44,656 bases of DNA from Candidatus Eiseniibacteriota bacterium (GCA_030601305.1 JAUVTV010000002.1:1-44656); one strand, 5' to 3'. Counted from the first letter of the stretch, positions 16,915-26,923 are shown. The notes: generated from the letters alone by a model not told the origin. Translations and numbers: made by a program.

Positions 16915-17514
16915 ATGAAGCACGGCGCGCTGGTAGTCACCTTCTTTCTGTTCCTGGTACTGGCTTTGTCGGTAACGGGGTGCGATGACCAGAAGGCGCC
17001 CCGCTCGCGCCTCCTGGTGGTTCGCATCGCGGAGTCCGACGTCGAGGAGGACACCTACAGTTACGTCTACCTCTCGGACGTCGCCAACGCGGGGGCCGAC
17101 GGCATCCCGGGCACCGAGGACGACTCGGTGGTCGAGGACGAGACCTATCTGACGCTCGAGAACCAGCCCCGCAACAGCGTCCTGGCGATCGACCCCCTTG
17201 GACCGTATGGCGCGGTGGTCCTCACCCGCTATCGGGTCGACTACCTGGTGCCCGGCTCGGACGTCATCGACCCCATCGATGCCGCAATGAACCTGGTCGT
17301 CCACATGGGCGCGAACAATCGGGCCATCACGCGGATCGTGCTCGTCACCGCCATCTCGAAGACCGTGCCACCGCTCAGCACGCTGGCGACCGGCGGCGAG
17401 CTGCTGGTCAACGCGAAGATCACCCTGACCGGCTATGAGGAGACGTCCAAGGAAGACGTCGAAGCGGTGGCCTACATGCAGGTCCACTTCGCGAACTGGA
17501 CCGATCCTGACTAA
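16915..17514 (+). CDS. uncharacterised lipoprotein
   Basis: MKHGALVVTFFLFLVLALSVTGCDDQ lipobox signal peptide, upstream GGGGAGG SD; 199 aa; acidic AGADGIPGTEDDS motif. Confidence 0.85.
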   Translation: MKHGALVVTFFLFLVLALSVTGCDDQKAPRSRLLVVRIAESDVEEDTYSYVYLSDVANAGADGIPGTEDDSVVEDETYLTLENQPRNSVLAIDPLGPYGAVVLTRYRVDYLVPGSDVIDPIDAAMNLVVHMGANNRAITRIVLVTAISKTVPPLSTLATGGELLVNAKITLTGYEETSKEDVEAVAYMQVHFANWTDPD

Positions 17515-17547
17515 GTGCCCCGGTTCATGAATACGGTGACGCAACGA

Positions 17548-17563
17548 GGGCGCCGATGCGCCC
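17548..17563 (+). terminator. hairpin GGGCGC-CGAT-GCGCCC downstream of the lipoprotein gene
   Basis: Perfect 6-bp stem with 4-nt loop 33 nt after the stop codon; no U-tract. Confidence 0.35.
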
Positions 17564-17681
17564 GCCCGGCAAGGCGCGACGACGACGCGATGCCGCTCCA
17601 TCACGGAGGAGGAGCAACGCAGCCCGAGCGGGATGCAGCGGCGGCCGAATGCCACCGTATGTATGGATCCGGGTACTAAAC

Positions 17682-17707
17682 AGCCCGGATGACTTCTGCC
17701 ACGGGCT
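17682..17707. repeat. repeat hairpin element, copy 1
   Basis: AGCCCG-GATGACTTCTGCCA-CGGGCT; 24 nt (GCCCGGATGACTTCTGCCACGGGC) identical to 43849-43872; located at the lipoprotein / lpxK convergent junction. Confidence 0.85.
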
Positions 17708-18800
17708 AGTCCAGGAGACCGATCCAGTCCGGTTCGCCCGAGACGAAGGCCAGCTCTGCCGGCACGACGACGATCGCCGGCAAGCTGACCGCATGCGCTT
17801 CCATCTTGACGGCGTCCTTCTCCGTGACGAGAAACCCGCTGAGCTTCCTTCGTCGCGCCACGCTCGTGAGGCGCGCCACGTCCTTCGAACCGAACGGTGC
17901 GTGGTCGCGGGCCGCGCGCACCCACGCGGGCTGAACGCCGCGGGCGGTGAGCCCGGCGACGAACGATTCCGGTGCCGCGAGCGCCGTCCAAACGCCCCAG
18001 CGCCCGTCCCGCAGCGCTTCCCATCCGGTCGGCGCACCCGTCAGGGACCGCGGAGTCTGCAGACGGTTCTCGCACCACGCGAGCGGCACCGCGCCCGCGT
18101 GGCGGCGCACGGCGGCTTCCCAGGCGGTGCGTTCCGCACACAGCTCGGCGCGATGCAGCACGACCCAATCGGCCCGGCGCAGACTGCTCCACCCCTCTCG
18201 CCGGTCTCCCCACGGGATGAGGTGTGAACGCCCCGGAGGAAGCGACGCATCCAGCGCGACGATGTCGAGATCGCGCTTCAGCCGGCGATGCTGGAACCCG
18301 CCGTCGACGATCAACACGTCCGTCTCGATGCCCAGTTCGCGGGCCGCCTGCCACGCCTCTTCGCGACGGCGCGCGACGGCCACCGGAACCTCGGGCGAAA
18401 GACGCGCCAGCAGGATCGCCTCCTCACCCACCGTCTCCCAGCCTTCGAGCGGTTTCTCCGACGGCGCGCCGCGGCTCACGAGGCACGGCGCCGCTCGCGG
18501 CCGCGGAGCACCGTAGCCGCGCGCCACCAGGAGAGGACGGCGCCCGCCCGCGTGCAGCCTCGTCGCGATGAGCGCCGCGAGCGGCGTCTTCCCGCTGCCG
18601 CCGGCACTCAAAGAGCCCACGCTGATCACCTTCACCGGCGCATCTCGTGCGGCGAGCAGGCCGCTATCGTACGCGCGATTGCGCAGCCAGGCCGCCCCCC
18701 CGTAGAGCAGCGCCGCAGGGCCGAGGAAGACCGCCAGCAGGAGATCCGCCCCGCGGGCTTCCCCTCGCGCCAAGCGTCTGTGCGCTTCAAGCCAGCCCAT
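17706..18800 (-). CDS. lpxK: tetraacyldisaccharide 4'-kinase
   Basis: ISVGSLSAGGSGKTPLAALIATRL, ILLARLSPEVPVAVARRREEA, LIVDGGFQHRRLKRDLDIVALDAS. Confidence 0.96.
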   Translation of the reverse strand: MGWLEAHRRLARGEARGADLLLAVFLGPAALLYGGAAWLRNRAYDSGLLAARDAPVKVISVGSLSAGGSGKTPLAALIATRLHAGGRRPLLVARGYGAPRPRAAPCLVSRGAPSEKPLEGWETVGEEAILLARLSPEVPVAVARRREEAWQAARELGIETDVLIVDGGFQHRRLKRDLDIVALDASLPPGRSHLIPWGDRREGWSSLRRADWVVLHRAELCAERTAWEAAVRRHAGAVPLAWCENRLQTPRSLTGAPTGWEALRDGRWGVWTALAAPESFVAGLTARGVQPAWVRAARDHAPFGSKDVARLTSVARRRKLSGFLVTEKDAVKMEAHAVSLPAIVVVPAELAFVSGEPDWIGLLD

Positions 18801-20211
18801 CGGATCGTCCCTCGGCAGAAGGCCTGGCCGCCTCTCCGACTGGGAAACCCCAGGCCTCGAGCGCGTCCAGGGTGCGCCCCACCGCCCCGCCCACACGTTC
18901 GGCCCCGCGCAGGGCGGCACCCGCCGCAGTCCGGCACTCCTCGGGCGAAGTTGCCAGGCCGGCGAGTGTCTGTCCCAGCTCCAGCCCGGTGGCCGCCCGG
19001 AAACCGCCGCCCTCGTCCTCCAGCACGGCGGCGACGTCCGCGACGTTGCTCACGTACGATCCGTAGAACACCGGGATGCCCAGCTCGGCGGGTTCGAACA
19101 GGCTGTGTCCACCCACGGGACACAGCGTGCCCCCGACAAAGGCGAGGTCGGCCGCCGCGTAGAAACCGCGCAGCTCACCGACCGTCGTCACGAGCAGGAC
19201 GGCGCGAAGGGTGTCCGGATCCTGTCGACTGCAAGCCGCCGCAACACTCCGCACGGAGGGCAGGAGCGGTCCGCCGAGCTCCCGTCGTTCGAGGATCGGT
19301 AACCCGTGCACCTCGAGCCGGCGGCGCAGCACGCCGGCCCCGTCGGGATGACGCAGCGCGACGACCAGAAGCAGGGGACCCGGAATCTTGCGCAGCGCGT
19401 CCAGGGCATGCGCCAACGCCTCGGCCTCCTCGCGTCTCACGCTCCCGAAGACGATCACCCGATGCCAGTCGCCGCGCACACGCACGCGCTCTTCCGCAGG
19501 CACTCGCCCGCGCGGGCTTTCGTACTTCGTGTTGCCGGTCACGGCGATCTGCTCCGGCGATATCCCCAGCGCGAGCCAGCGTTCCGCATCACCGCCGGTT
19601 TGCGCGGCCACGTACACTCCGCCCAGGAGCTGCCGCAGCCAGGAACCCAGGCGGCGCAGTCGACCGGCCCCACGCTCCGTGAGCCGGGCACTGACGAAGG
19701 CGAGCGGTATGCGCGCGCGGTGAATCTCCGCGATCATGCCGGGCCACACTTCCGTCTCGCACACCAGCACGGCCGGCGGCCGCAGGGTGCCAAGCGTCCG
19801 CCGGACTAGCGCGGGGGCATCCAGTGGGGCGAAGCGCACGGCGCGCGCGCCCGCCGCTTCGGCTTCCGGCGCCAGCTCACGGGCCGTGGGCGTGACCACG
19901 CTGAGCGCCGCCCGTCGACCCCGGCGGTTCAGCTCCCGCAGAAGCGGAAGGGCGCCGCGCATCTCGCCCAGGCTGGCGGCGTGGACCCACAGCGCGCCCT
20001 CGGCGGCGGCCGGGAGCGGGCGCCAGTTCCCGAAGCGCTCGCGCATCTCGCGGCGGTGCCGCATGGCGCGCAGCGCAACATAGGGCGATCCGCCGCACAG
20101 GGCCGCGGCCCAGGCAACCCCGTAGAGACCATCGCCGACACGCGCGAGCCAGGGACGCCGGCCGCTTCGGTCCCTCCGCCGAGGATCTCCTCGTTCAGTC
20201 CCCCGCGGCAT
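18787..20211 (-). CDS. waaA: 3-deoxy-D-manno-octulosonic acid (Kdo) transferase
   Basis: LWVHAASLGEMRGALPLLRELNRRG, CETEVWPGMIAEIHRARIPLAFVSARLTERG, FVGGTLCPVGGHSLFEPAELGIPVFYG. Confidence 0.95.
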   Translation of the reverse strand: MPRGTERGDPRRRDRSGRRPWLARVGDGLYGVAWAAALCGGSPYVALRAMRHRREMRERFGNWRPLPAAAEGALWVHAASLGEMRGALPLLRELNRRGRRAALSVVTPTARELAPEAEAAGARAVRFAPLDAPALVRRTLGTLRPPAVLVCETEVWPGMIAEIHRARIPLAFVSARLTERGAGRLRRLGSWLRQLLGGVYVAAQTGGDAERWLALGISPEQIAVTGNTKYESPRGRVPAEERVRVRGDWHRVIVFGSVRREEAEALAHALDALRKIPGPLLLVVALRHPDGAGVLRRRLEVHGLPILERRELGGPLLPSVRSVAAACSRQDPDTLRAVLLVTTVGELRGFYAAADLAFVGGTLCPVGGHSLFEPAELGIPVFYGSYVSNVADVAAVLEDEGGGFRAATGLELGQTLAGLATSPEECRTAAGAALRGAERVGGAVGRTLDALEAWGFPVGEAARPSAEGRSDGLA

Positions 20212-20941
20212 GACCGGTCTCCCGCCACCGTTCGAGCACGCGTTTCGTGTGTTGGTGAACCGATTCGATCGCCGCCTCCACGCGGGGGGCCCACTCGGCC
20301 ACCGCGGCCTCGGGCGGCAGATCGTCCGGGACGAAGAACGGTTCCCCGTACCCGATCACCACTTTCGCGAAGAGATGCGGGATGATGAAGCGATCCCACG
20401 ATGCGAGGCGCCTCGCCGGATGGACGCTGACGGCGACCGGCAGGATGGGGAGACCGCCCCGCTGCGCCACCAGCACGGTGCCCGGCTGCACCTTCATACG
20501 CGGGCCGCGCGGGCCGTCGGGCGTGATGGCCAGCGGAACGCCCCGGCGACCCAGTTGCGCCATTTCGATGATCGCCCGGAACCCTCCGCGGCTGGTCGAG
20601 CCACGCGCGGTTCCGTAGCCCAGGCGCTCGATCACCTGCGTGATCATCTCGCCGTCGCGGTGCCGGCTCACCAAGACGATCGCCCCTTCGTTCCGCTTGA
20701 AGTAGCTCAAAGGGAGCAGCTGACCGTGCCAGAAAACGTGGACGAACCCCTTCCCACTCGCCACGCAATGCGCAAAGTGCCCTTCGCCGACGTAGCGCAC
20801 ACGCCACGTCGCACCCACCAAGCGCAAGAGGAGCGCCCCGAAGAAGCCGACCAGCTTCACGCGCAACGGGGCATCCTCCCGCGCGCCTCTCATCGGCGGC
20901 CGCCGGCCCTTTCCCACGGATTGCGCGCGCTTGCGGGTCAC
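20195..20941 (-). CDS. DUF374 family lysophospholipid acyltransferase-like protein
   Basis: VHVFWHGQLLPLSYF, SRHRDGEMITQVIERLGYGTARGSTSRGG, ITPDGPRGPRMKVQPGTVLVAQRGGLPILPVAV. GTG start at 20941 overlaps the lpxB stop (GTGA). Confidence 0.9.
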   Translation of the reverse strand: MTRKRAQSVGKGRRPPMRGAREDAPLRVKLVGFFGALLLRLVGATWRVRYVGEGHFAHCVASGKGFVHVFWHGQLLPLSYFKRNEGAIVLVSRHRDGEMITQVIERLGYGTARGSTSRGGFRAIIEMAQLGRRGVPLAITPDGPRGPRMKVQPGTVLVAQRGGLPILPVAVSVHPARRLASWDRFIIPHLFAKVVIGYGEPFFVPDDLPPEAAVAEWAPRVEAAIESVHQHTKRVLERWRETGHAAGD

Positions 20942-22092
20942 TGCGTGCCCTCTCCCTCGCTGGGGGTGGCTCCCGCCCAGAGATGCGCCAGGACGCGTTT
21001 CGCGGCCCGCTGGTACGCGCCCCGAGGACCGAACCGCTCGCGAAGCGTGACGAGTTCGGCGCGCATGCGCGCGCGCCCCGGTGCATCCTCCAAGATCCGC
21101 TCGATCTCGCCCGCCAGCCGCTGAGGGTTGCAGTCGTCCTGGAGGAGTTCCGGCAGAATCCGCCGTCCCGCGGACAGGTTGGCCATCGAGACCCACGGCA
21201 CGCTCACCATCCGGCGCGCGACCCACCAGGTCAAACGGCTCACGCGATAGACCACCGTCGTGGGAACGCCCATCAGCGCGACCTCGAACGAGGCGGTCCC
21301 AGAGGCTGCCACGGCAATGCCGGCCGTGTCGGCCAGATCCAGGACCGGCTCACGGCTGAGCGCGATGCCGGCTTGCTCCGCCCATGGCCGATAGGCATCC
21401 GCGTCCAGCCGGTCGGCCATCCGCAGCGTCCAGGTGAGCTGCGGCTGCGTCGCGGACAAGCGCTGAACGGCCTGCGCCATCGTCGGGAGATGATGGCGCA
21501 CTTCGCTCGCGCGGCTGCCCGGCAGGAGCAGGCCGCGCCGCACACCGGCGGCGACCGGCGCTTCCGCCGCCTCCGCGCGTGCCCGCGCGGCATCCACCAG
21601 GGGGTGTCCCACGTAGGTCGTCGTCACGCCGCGCTCGCGAAACCATTCCGTCTCGAAGGGGAAGAGCACCAGGAGCTCGCGGACGAAGCGACGCAGCGTC
21701 CGCACGCGACCCGCACGCCACGCCCAGAGCTGCGGGGCGATGAAATAGACCACCGGTACCCCGGCCGCCGCCGCCGTCTTGCACAAACGCAGATTGATCT
21801 CCGGCGAGTCGATGGGCAGGAAGAGATCGGGCGGCTTGCGCCGCAGTTCGCCGCGCAGGCGGGCGAGAAGTCGGAGCGCTCGCGGTACGACCCTCACGGC
21901 CTCCCAGAGACCCACGACCGCCAGGTCATCGTAGGTCGCGAGCATCTCCATGCCGGCATCTTGGAGCTGCGGCCCGCCGACCCCGTAGAATGTACCCGCC
22001 AGCCCCTCGTCGCGCAGCGCGCGCACGAGACCGGCTCCGTGCGCATCACTACTGGCTTCGCCGGCGACGATCAAGATGCGCAGTCGTGGCAT
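20938..22092 (-). CDS. lpxB: lipid-A-disaccharide synthase
   Basis: LRILIVAGEASSDAHGAGLVRAL, FYGVGGPQLQDAGMEML, FIAPQLWAWRAGRVRTLRRFV, VGHPLVDAA. Confidence 0.97.
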   Translation of the reverse strand: MPRLRILIVAGEASSDAHGAGLVRALRDEGLAGTFYGVGGPQLQDAGMEMLATYDDLAVVGLWEAVRVVPRALRLLARLRGELRRKPPDLFLPIDSPEINLRLCKTAAAAGVPVVYFIAPQLWAWRAGRVRTLRRFVRELLVLFPFETEWFRERGVTTTYVGHPLVDAARARAEAAEAPVAAGVRRGLLLPGSRASEVRHHLPTMAQAVQRLSATQPQLTWTLRMADRLDADAYRPWAEQAGIALSREPVLDLADTAGIAVAASGTASFEVALMGVPTTVVYRVSRLTWWVARRMVSVPWVSMANLSAGRRILPELLQDDCNPQRLAGEIERILEDAPGRARMRAELVTLRERFGPRGAYQRAAKRVLAHLWAGATPSEGEGTQ

Positions 22093-22101
22093 GGCGGCGG
22101 C

Positions 22102-23127
22102 CTAAGGTCCAGAGGTGCGATGCGCGCCGACGGCGGACGGCGGCAGGGATCCGGACGCCAGGCGCTGGAGACTCTCGCGCACCTGGGATTGGATGCGGGT
22201 CGCGATGCGCAGCACGCGAAGCGCCTCCTCCCCGGTGACCGCCGTCGGTCCTCCGTCGCGTGCCGCGGCAAGAAACGCCTGCAGCTCGTCACTGATCGCA
22301 TCGCCTTCGGGAGCGGTCAGCTCCTCCTCGCCCACGCGGAAGCGTCCCACGCCCGGCACTTCGACGTCTCCGTCCGCGTCCGCGCCGATCACCGTGCGAT
22401 GGCCCGTGCGGCGCAGGAAATCGAGCGAGAGATAGCCGGCCGGGCCGAAAAGGCGCATCTTGCGGACGCGCTCACGCGAGACGCGACTCGCGGTGAGATT
22501 CGCCACGGTTCCGTTCTCGAACCGCAGGCGGGCATTCGCGATGTCCTCGCGCGGGGTCAGTACGGCCACACCCACGGCGTCCAAGGACGTGAGCTCATGG
22601 GGAACCAGGCTGAGCAGGATGTCGAGGTCGTGGATCATGAGATCCAGCACGATATCGACATCCAGGCTGCGCGGCACGAACGGCGCCAGCCGTTCGGCCT
22701 CCACGAAGGCCGGGATGCCGATCCTCTCACGCACCGCGCGAAAGATCGGATTGAAGCGCTCGACGTGCCCCACCTGCAGCCGGAGGTCCCGCTCGGCGGC
22801 CAGTGCGAGGAGTGCCTCTCCTTGGGCCACCGTCTGGGTCATCGGCTTCTCGATGAAGATGTGGCATCCGCGTTGCAGGGCTTCCCGCGCCACATCGTGG
22901 TGCGTCTCGGTGGGGGTTGCCAGGACCACCGCGAACGCCGCATCCAACACGGCCCGCAGATCGGTCGTCGCCTGCGCCCCAACCTCCGCCGCCAGTTTCT
23001 CCGCCCGCTCGGACTGCACGTCGACCACCCATCGCGGCTGCGCGGCATCCAGGCGGTGGAGCGCGCGGGCGTGAATCGATCCCAGATGACCGGCCCCCAC
23101 CACCGCGACTGCCTGAGGCGCCGACAT
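22102..23127 (-). CDS. Gfo/Idh/MocA family oxidoreductase (GnnA-like position)
   Basis: VAVVGAGHLGSIHARALHRL, HIFIEKPMT, VGHVERFNPIFRAV, DVDIVLDLMIHDLDILLSLV; between lpxA and lpxB. Confidence 0.93.
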   Translation of the reverse strand: MSAPQAVAVVGAGHLGSIHARALHRLDAAQPRWVVDVQSERAEKLAAEVGAQATTDLRAVLDAAFAVVLATPTETHHDVAREALQRGCHIFIEKPMTQTVAQGEALLALAAERDLRLQVGHVERFNPIFRAVRERIGIPAFVEAERLAPFVPRSLDVDIVLDLMIHDLDILLSLVPHELTSLDAVGVAVLTPREDIANARLRFENGTVANLTASRVSRERVRKMRLFGPAGYLSLDFLRRTGHRTVIGADADGDVEVPGVGRFRVGEEELTAPEGDAISDELQAFLAAARDGGPTAVTGEEALRVLRIATRIQSQVRESLQRLASGSLPPSAVGAHRTSGP

Positions 23128-23143
23128 GCGAAACCCTCCTCGA

Positions 23144-23917
23144 TCAGCGCGTCAGGCCGCGTTCGGACTGCTCGACGAACTTGCAGAAGTGATCGATCTC
23201 GGGAAGGGGCTGGCACTCCTCGCGAATTCGCGCGATGGCCTCCTCCTTCACCAGCTTGGACCGGAAGAAGATGCGATACAGGGTGCGCAATTCGCGCAGC
23301 GCCTCGGCCGAGAAACCGCGGCGCTCGAGTCCCACCTGATTGAGCCCGAATGCGCTCAGGGGATGTCCCGCGGCGCGCACATAGGGCGGTACGTCCTTGG
23401 GTACGCGGCACCCGCCGCCGATGATGCAGTGGGCGCCGAGATGCACGAACTGGTGCACCGGGGTCACCCCGCCGACGATGGCGTAGTCCTCCATCGTCAC
23501 GTGGCCCGCGAGATTGGCCGAGTTGGCCAGGATCACGTGGTTGCCCAGCACGCAGTTGTGGGCCACGTGGGCGTAGGACATGATCAGGTTGTCGTCGCCA
23601 ATGGCCGTCACCTCGCCCTCGTCGGTCGCGCGATTGACGGTGCAGAACTCGCGAAACGTGTTGCGCGCTCCGATGCGCACCTGGCTCCGCGCGCCGCGGT
23701 ACTTGAGATCCTGCGGCTCGGCACCGATGGCCGCGCCGTGGAAAAAGCGGCAGTCCGCGCCCACGATCGTCCAGCCGTCGAGGCGGACCATCGACTGCAA
23801 GTGCGCCCGATCCCCGAGGCGAACCTCCGGTCCCACCAGGCAGTAGGGTCCGATGTCGACGTCCGTGCCGAGTTCGGCACCCTTCTCCACGATGGCGGTC
23901 GGGTGGATTGCGCTCAT
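23144..23917 (-). CDS. lpxA: acyl-ACP--UDP-N-acetylglucosamine O-acyltransferase
   Basis: IHPTAIVEKGAELGTDVDIGPYCLVG hexapeptide repeats; RNTFREFCTVNRAT; YAHVAHNCVLGNHVILAN. Confidence 0.97.
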   Translation of the reverse strand: MSAIHPTAIVEKGAELGTDVDIGPYCLVGPEVRLGDRAHLQSMVRLDGWTIVGADCRFFHGAAIGAEPQDLKYRGARSQVRIGARNTFREFCTVNRATDEGEVTAIGDDNLIMSYAHVAHNCVLGNHVILANSANLAGHVTMEDYAIVGGVTPVHQFVHLGAHCIIGGGCRVPKDVPPYVRAAGHPLSAFGLNQVGLERRGFSAEALRELRTLYRIFFRSKLVKEEAIARIREECQPLPEIDHFCKFVEQSERGLTR

Positions 23918-25236
23918 GTCGCCGGATTCTCCCTGTCCACGATGCTCGAGAGCAGCTCGGCCTGCGCCACCAGGCGGCCCCGCACGAAGGCCTTGCCGGC
24001 CATCTTGCAGGTTCGGCTCTTGAGGCGCGTGAGGTGCAAGTCGAGGACGAGTTGATCGCCAGGGACCACCGGCTTGCGGAACTTCGCGTTGTCGATCCCC
24101 ATGAAGTAGACCAGCTTCGACTCGGGATTCTCGACCGTATTCAGCAAGAGCACGCCGCCCACCTGCGCCATGGCCTCGATGATCAACACCGCGGGCATGA
24201 TCGGGAAGCCCGGGAAGTGCCCGGTGAAGAACGGTTCGTTGACCGTGACGTTCTTGATGCCCACCACCCGCTCGCGTTCCTTCAGGTAGAGGATGCGGTC
24301 CACCAGGAGAAACGGGTAGCGGTGCGGCATGATGCGCTGGACATCACGGATGTCGAAGTGGATTTGATCGAGCAGCTGCTCGTACTCGGCCGCGCCGCTG
24401 TGCTCGCGCACCAGCGCGTGCACGAAGCGCACGTTGTGCTGGTGGCCGCTGCGCACGGCGCGGATGTGACCCTGTACCGGCCGGCCGAGAATGGACAGGT
24501 CGCCCAGGAGATCCAGTAGCTTGTGCCGCACGAATTCGTCACGATAGCGCAGCGGCTCCTCGTTCAAGATGCCGTCGTCTTTCACCACGACCGCGTTCTG
24601 CAAGCTGCCGCCCTTGATCATGCCCAGCTCGCGCAGCCGTTCCACATCGCGATAGAGCACGAAGGTGCGCGCGCGGGCGATTTCCTCCTTGAAGCTCTCG
24701 GGGGTCACCTCCAGGCTGCAGTACTGCGTGCCGAGGACCGGATTGTCGAATTGCAGCGTGAAGCTGATGCGCAGCCCGTCGTGCGGCGTCGCCAGGATCT
24801 CGACCCCGTCTTGTTCGTAGGCCACCGGCACGCGGATGACGAATGGCCGGCGCTCGGCGTCCTGTTCGCGGATTCCGGCTTGCTCGAGCCGTTCGACGAA
24901 CGGCGCCGCGCTGCCGTCCTTCGGCTCGGGCACTTCGAGTCCTTGGACTTCGATGATGATGTTGTCCAGGCCGAGGCCGGTCACCGCGGCGAGAACGTGC
25001 TCGACCGTGTGCACCTCGGCCTCCCCGGTGCGCAGGATCGTGCGCCGTCGCCCTTCGCGGTCCTCCACCGAGTTCTCCGGACAGACGCGGATTCGCGGCG
25101 CCGAGGGCAGATCCGCGCGTACGAACCAGATTCCCTGGTCGGCTTCCCCGGGACGGAAGGTGACGGTGTTCTCTTCGCCCGTGTGCAGCCCGACACCGGT
25201 GAGTGTCGCGGCCCGGCCGATCGTTCGCTGCCTCAC
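23914..25236 (-). CDS. lpxC: bifunctional UDP-3-O-acyl-GlcNAc deacetylase / (3R)-hydroxyacyl-ACP dehydratase (LpxC-FabZ fusion)
   Basis: Lpx[50 protein letters not shown]. Fab[44 protein letters not shown] start overlaps the lpxD stop. Confidence 0.97.
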   Translation of the reverse strand: MRQRTIGRAATLTGVGLHTGEENTVTFRPGEADQGIWFVRADLPSAPRIRVCPENSVEDREGRRRTILRTGEAEVHTVEHVLAAVTGLGLDNIIIEVQGLEVPEPKDGSAAPFVERLEQAGIREQDAERRPFVIRVPVAYEQDGVEILATPHDGLRISFTLQFDNPVLGTQYCSLEVTPESFKEEIARARTFVLYRDVERLRELGMIKGGSLQNAVVVKDDGILNEEPLRYRDEFVRHKLLDLLGDLSILGRPVQGHIRAVRSGHQHNVRFVHALVREHSGAAEYEQLLDQIHFDIRDVQRIMPHRYPFLLVDRILYLKERERVVGIKNVTVNEPFFTGHFPGFPIMPAVLIIEAMAQVGGVLLLNTVENPESKLVYFMGIDNAKFRKPVVPGDQLVLDLHLTRLKSRTCKMAGKAFVRGRLVAQAELLSSIVDRENPAT

Positions 25237-26273
25237 CGTCGGTCGCCCTCCTTCTCCTCCATGTCCGCCACCCTCTTCTTGAGTCGCCGGACTTCCTTGA
25301 GCAGCTCCGGCAGCTGGCGCAGCGCCGCATACATGCGCTTGGCCAAGCCGTGCGAGGTCGCCGGATACCCGGAGACCTGCCCCCCCGCCGGCACCGACTT
25401 GGTCACGCCGCCCTGCGCGCCGACCATGACGTCGTCGCCGAGCTCGATGTGTCCGATGATGCCCACCTGACCGCCCAACGTCACGCGATCGCCGAGGTGG
25501 GTGCTCCCCGCGATGCCCACCTGCGCGCAGAGAATCGAGTTGCGGCCCACACGCACGTTGTGCGCCACCTGGACGAGATTGTCGATGCGCGTTCCCTGTC
25601 GGATGACCGTCGCACCCGTGGTGGCCCGGTCGATGCACGTGTTGGCGCCGATGTCGACGTCGTCCTCGATCACCACGCGTCCCAGCTGGGGCATCTTCTC
25701 ATGCGCGTGCCCCTTGGTCAGGAAACCGAAGCCGTCGTCCCCGATGACCGCCCCCGCGTGGAGGATGACCCGGTCGCCGATCTCGACTTCCTCACGGATG
25801 ACGACATTCGGATAGACGAGACACCGGCTTCCGACGATCACGTCCGCGCCGATGACGACCCCCGGGAACAGGACGGTGTGGTCCCCGATCTGGGTGCGAT
25901 CGCCGATGATGACATGCGGCCCGATCGCGACGTCGATCCCTATCTGGGCCGCGCTCCCCAGCACTGCCGAGGGATGGATCCCAGGTGGAATCGGATTGCG
26001 CTCGCGATGAAACAGCTCCATCGCCGAACGGAAAGCTTCGTACGGCTCCGCCACGCGGATGCACGCGCGCCCGTTGAAGGGATGCTCGCGCGGGAGGATC
26101 ACCGCCGAGGCATGGGTCTTGGCGAGCCACTCCCCGTAGCGCGGGTTGCCGAGGAAGGTGATCTCCCCCGCCTGGGCCTCCTTGATGCCAGCGACTCCCC
26201 GAATCTGCAGGTCGGGATCTCCGATGAGTTCTCCGCCCAAGCGCTCGGCGAGTTCCGCCAGTCGGAATTCCAT
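25233..26273 (-). CDS. lpxD: UDP-3-O-(3-hydroxyacyl)glucosamine N-acyltransferase
   Basis: [44 protein letters not shown]; hexapeptide repeats; [28 protein letters not shown]. Confidence 0.97.
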   Translation of the reverse strand: MEFRLAELAERLGGELIGDPDLQIRGVAGIKEAQAGEITFLGNPRYGEWLAKTHASAVILPREHPFNGRACIRVAEPYEAFRSAMELFHRERNPIPPGIHPSAVLGSAAQIGIDVAIGPHVIIGDRTQIGDHTVLFPGVVIGADVIVGSRCLVYPNVVIREEVEIGDRVILHAGAVIGDDGFGFLTKGHAHEKMPQLGRVVIEDDVDIGANTCIDRATTGATVIRQGTRIDNLVQVAHNVRVGRNSILCAQVGIAGSTHLGDRVTLGGQVGIIGHIELGDDVMVGAQGGVTKSVPAGGQVSGYPATSHGLAKRMYAALRQLPELLKEVRRLKKRVADMEEKEGDRR

Positions 26274-26304
26274 GGTTACCCCCCGGCGACCGTCGGCACG
26301 CCGC

Positions 26305-26832
26305 CTAGTCGCCGACTTCCTCACTGTTGAGCAGGTCCACGATATCTTGGGTCAGGTCGTGTTCCGGATCCGCATACAGGATGTTGTTGTCGGCCGCATC
26401 CAGGATGAAGTCGTAGCCTTCTTCGGCGGCGATTTGTGCGAGGAGCGCCTGCACCTTGTTGATGATCGGGCGCAGCAGTTCCTCGTTGCGCTGTTCCACC
26501 AGGCCCTCCGGACCCCAGATGCTCTGCACGTACTGTTCGTATTCGTTCAGCCTGCGCTGGTATTCCATATCCTTTTCTTGGCGGCGCTCGTTGCTGAGCA
26601 TCAAGCTCTGACTCTCCAACTCGCGCTGCAGCTCCTCGATCTCCCTCTTCCGGCGTTGGGCTTCGTCGTTCCAGCCCTGCACATCGCGGTTGAACGTCTC
26701 GACCACGCTCTGAACCGCCCGGTACTGCTGGAGAATGATCTCACTGTTGACGAACCGGATGTTCAGCTCGGCGGCCGCATCCAGCGTCAACACGGCACCC
26801 AGACAAAAAAGTGTCAGGAAGAACTTCCGCAT
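26305..26832 (-). CDS. OmpH/Skp family periplasmic chaperone
   Basis: Signal peptide [22 protein letters not shown]; coiled-coil region; [36 protein letters not shown]. Confidence 0.93.
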   Translation of the reverse strand: MRKFFLTLFCLGAVLTLDAAAELNIRFVNSEIILQQYRAVQSVVETFNRDVQGWNDEAQRRKREIEELQRELESQSLMLSNERRQEKDMEYQRRLNEYEQYVQSIWGPEGLVEQRNEELLRPIINKVQALLAQIAAEEGYDFILDAADNNILYADPEHDLTQDIVDLLNSEEVGD

Positions 26833-26923
26833 CAGAATCCTCCATCCCCACGGTGTTCTAGTCCGCAAGAGATCCTAGTCAATGCCCACGGAACGTTTCC
26901 ACCCCATTCTCCGGGGCTGGGTC

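Noticed and set aside
20983-23343. 786-aa plus-strand ORF
   Set aside because: Antisense to lpxB and the Gfo/Idh oxidoreductase; no recognisable domain; GC-driven spurious ORF.
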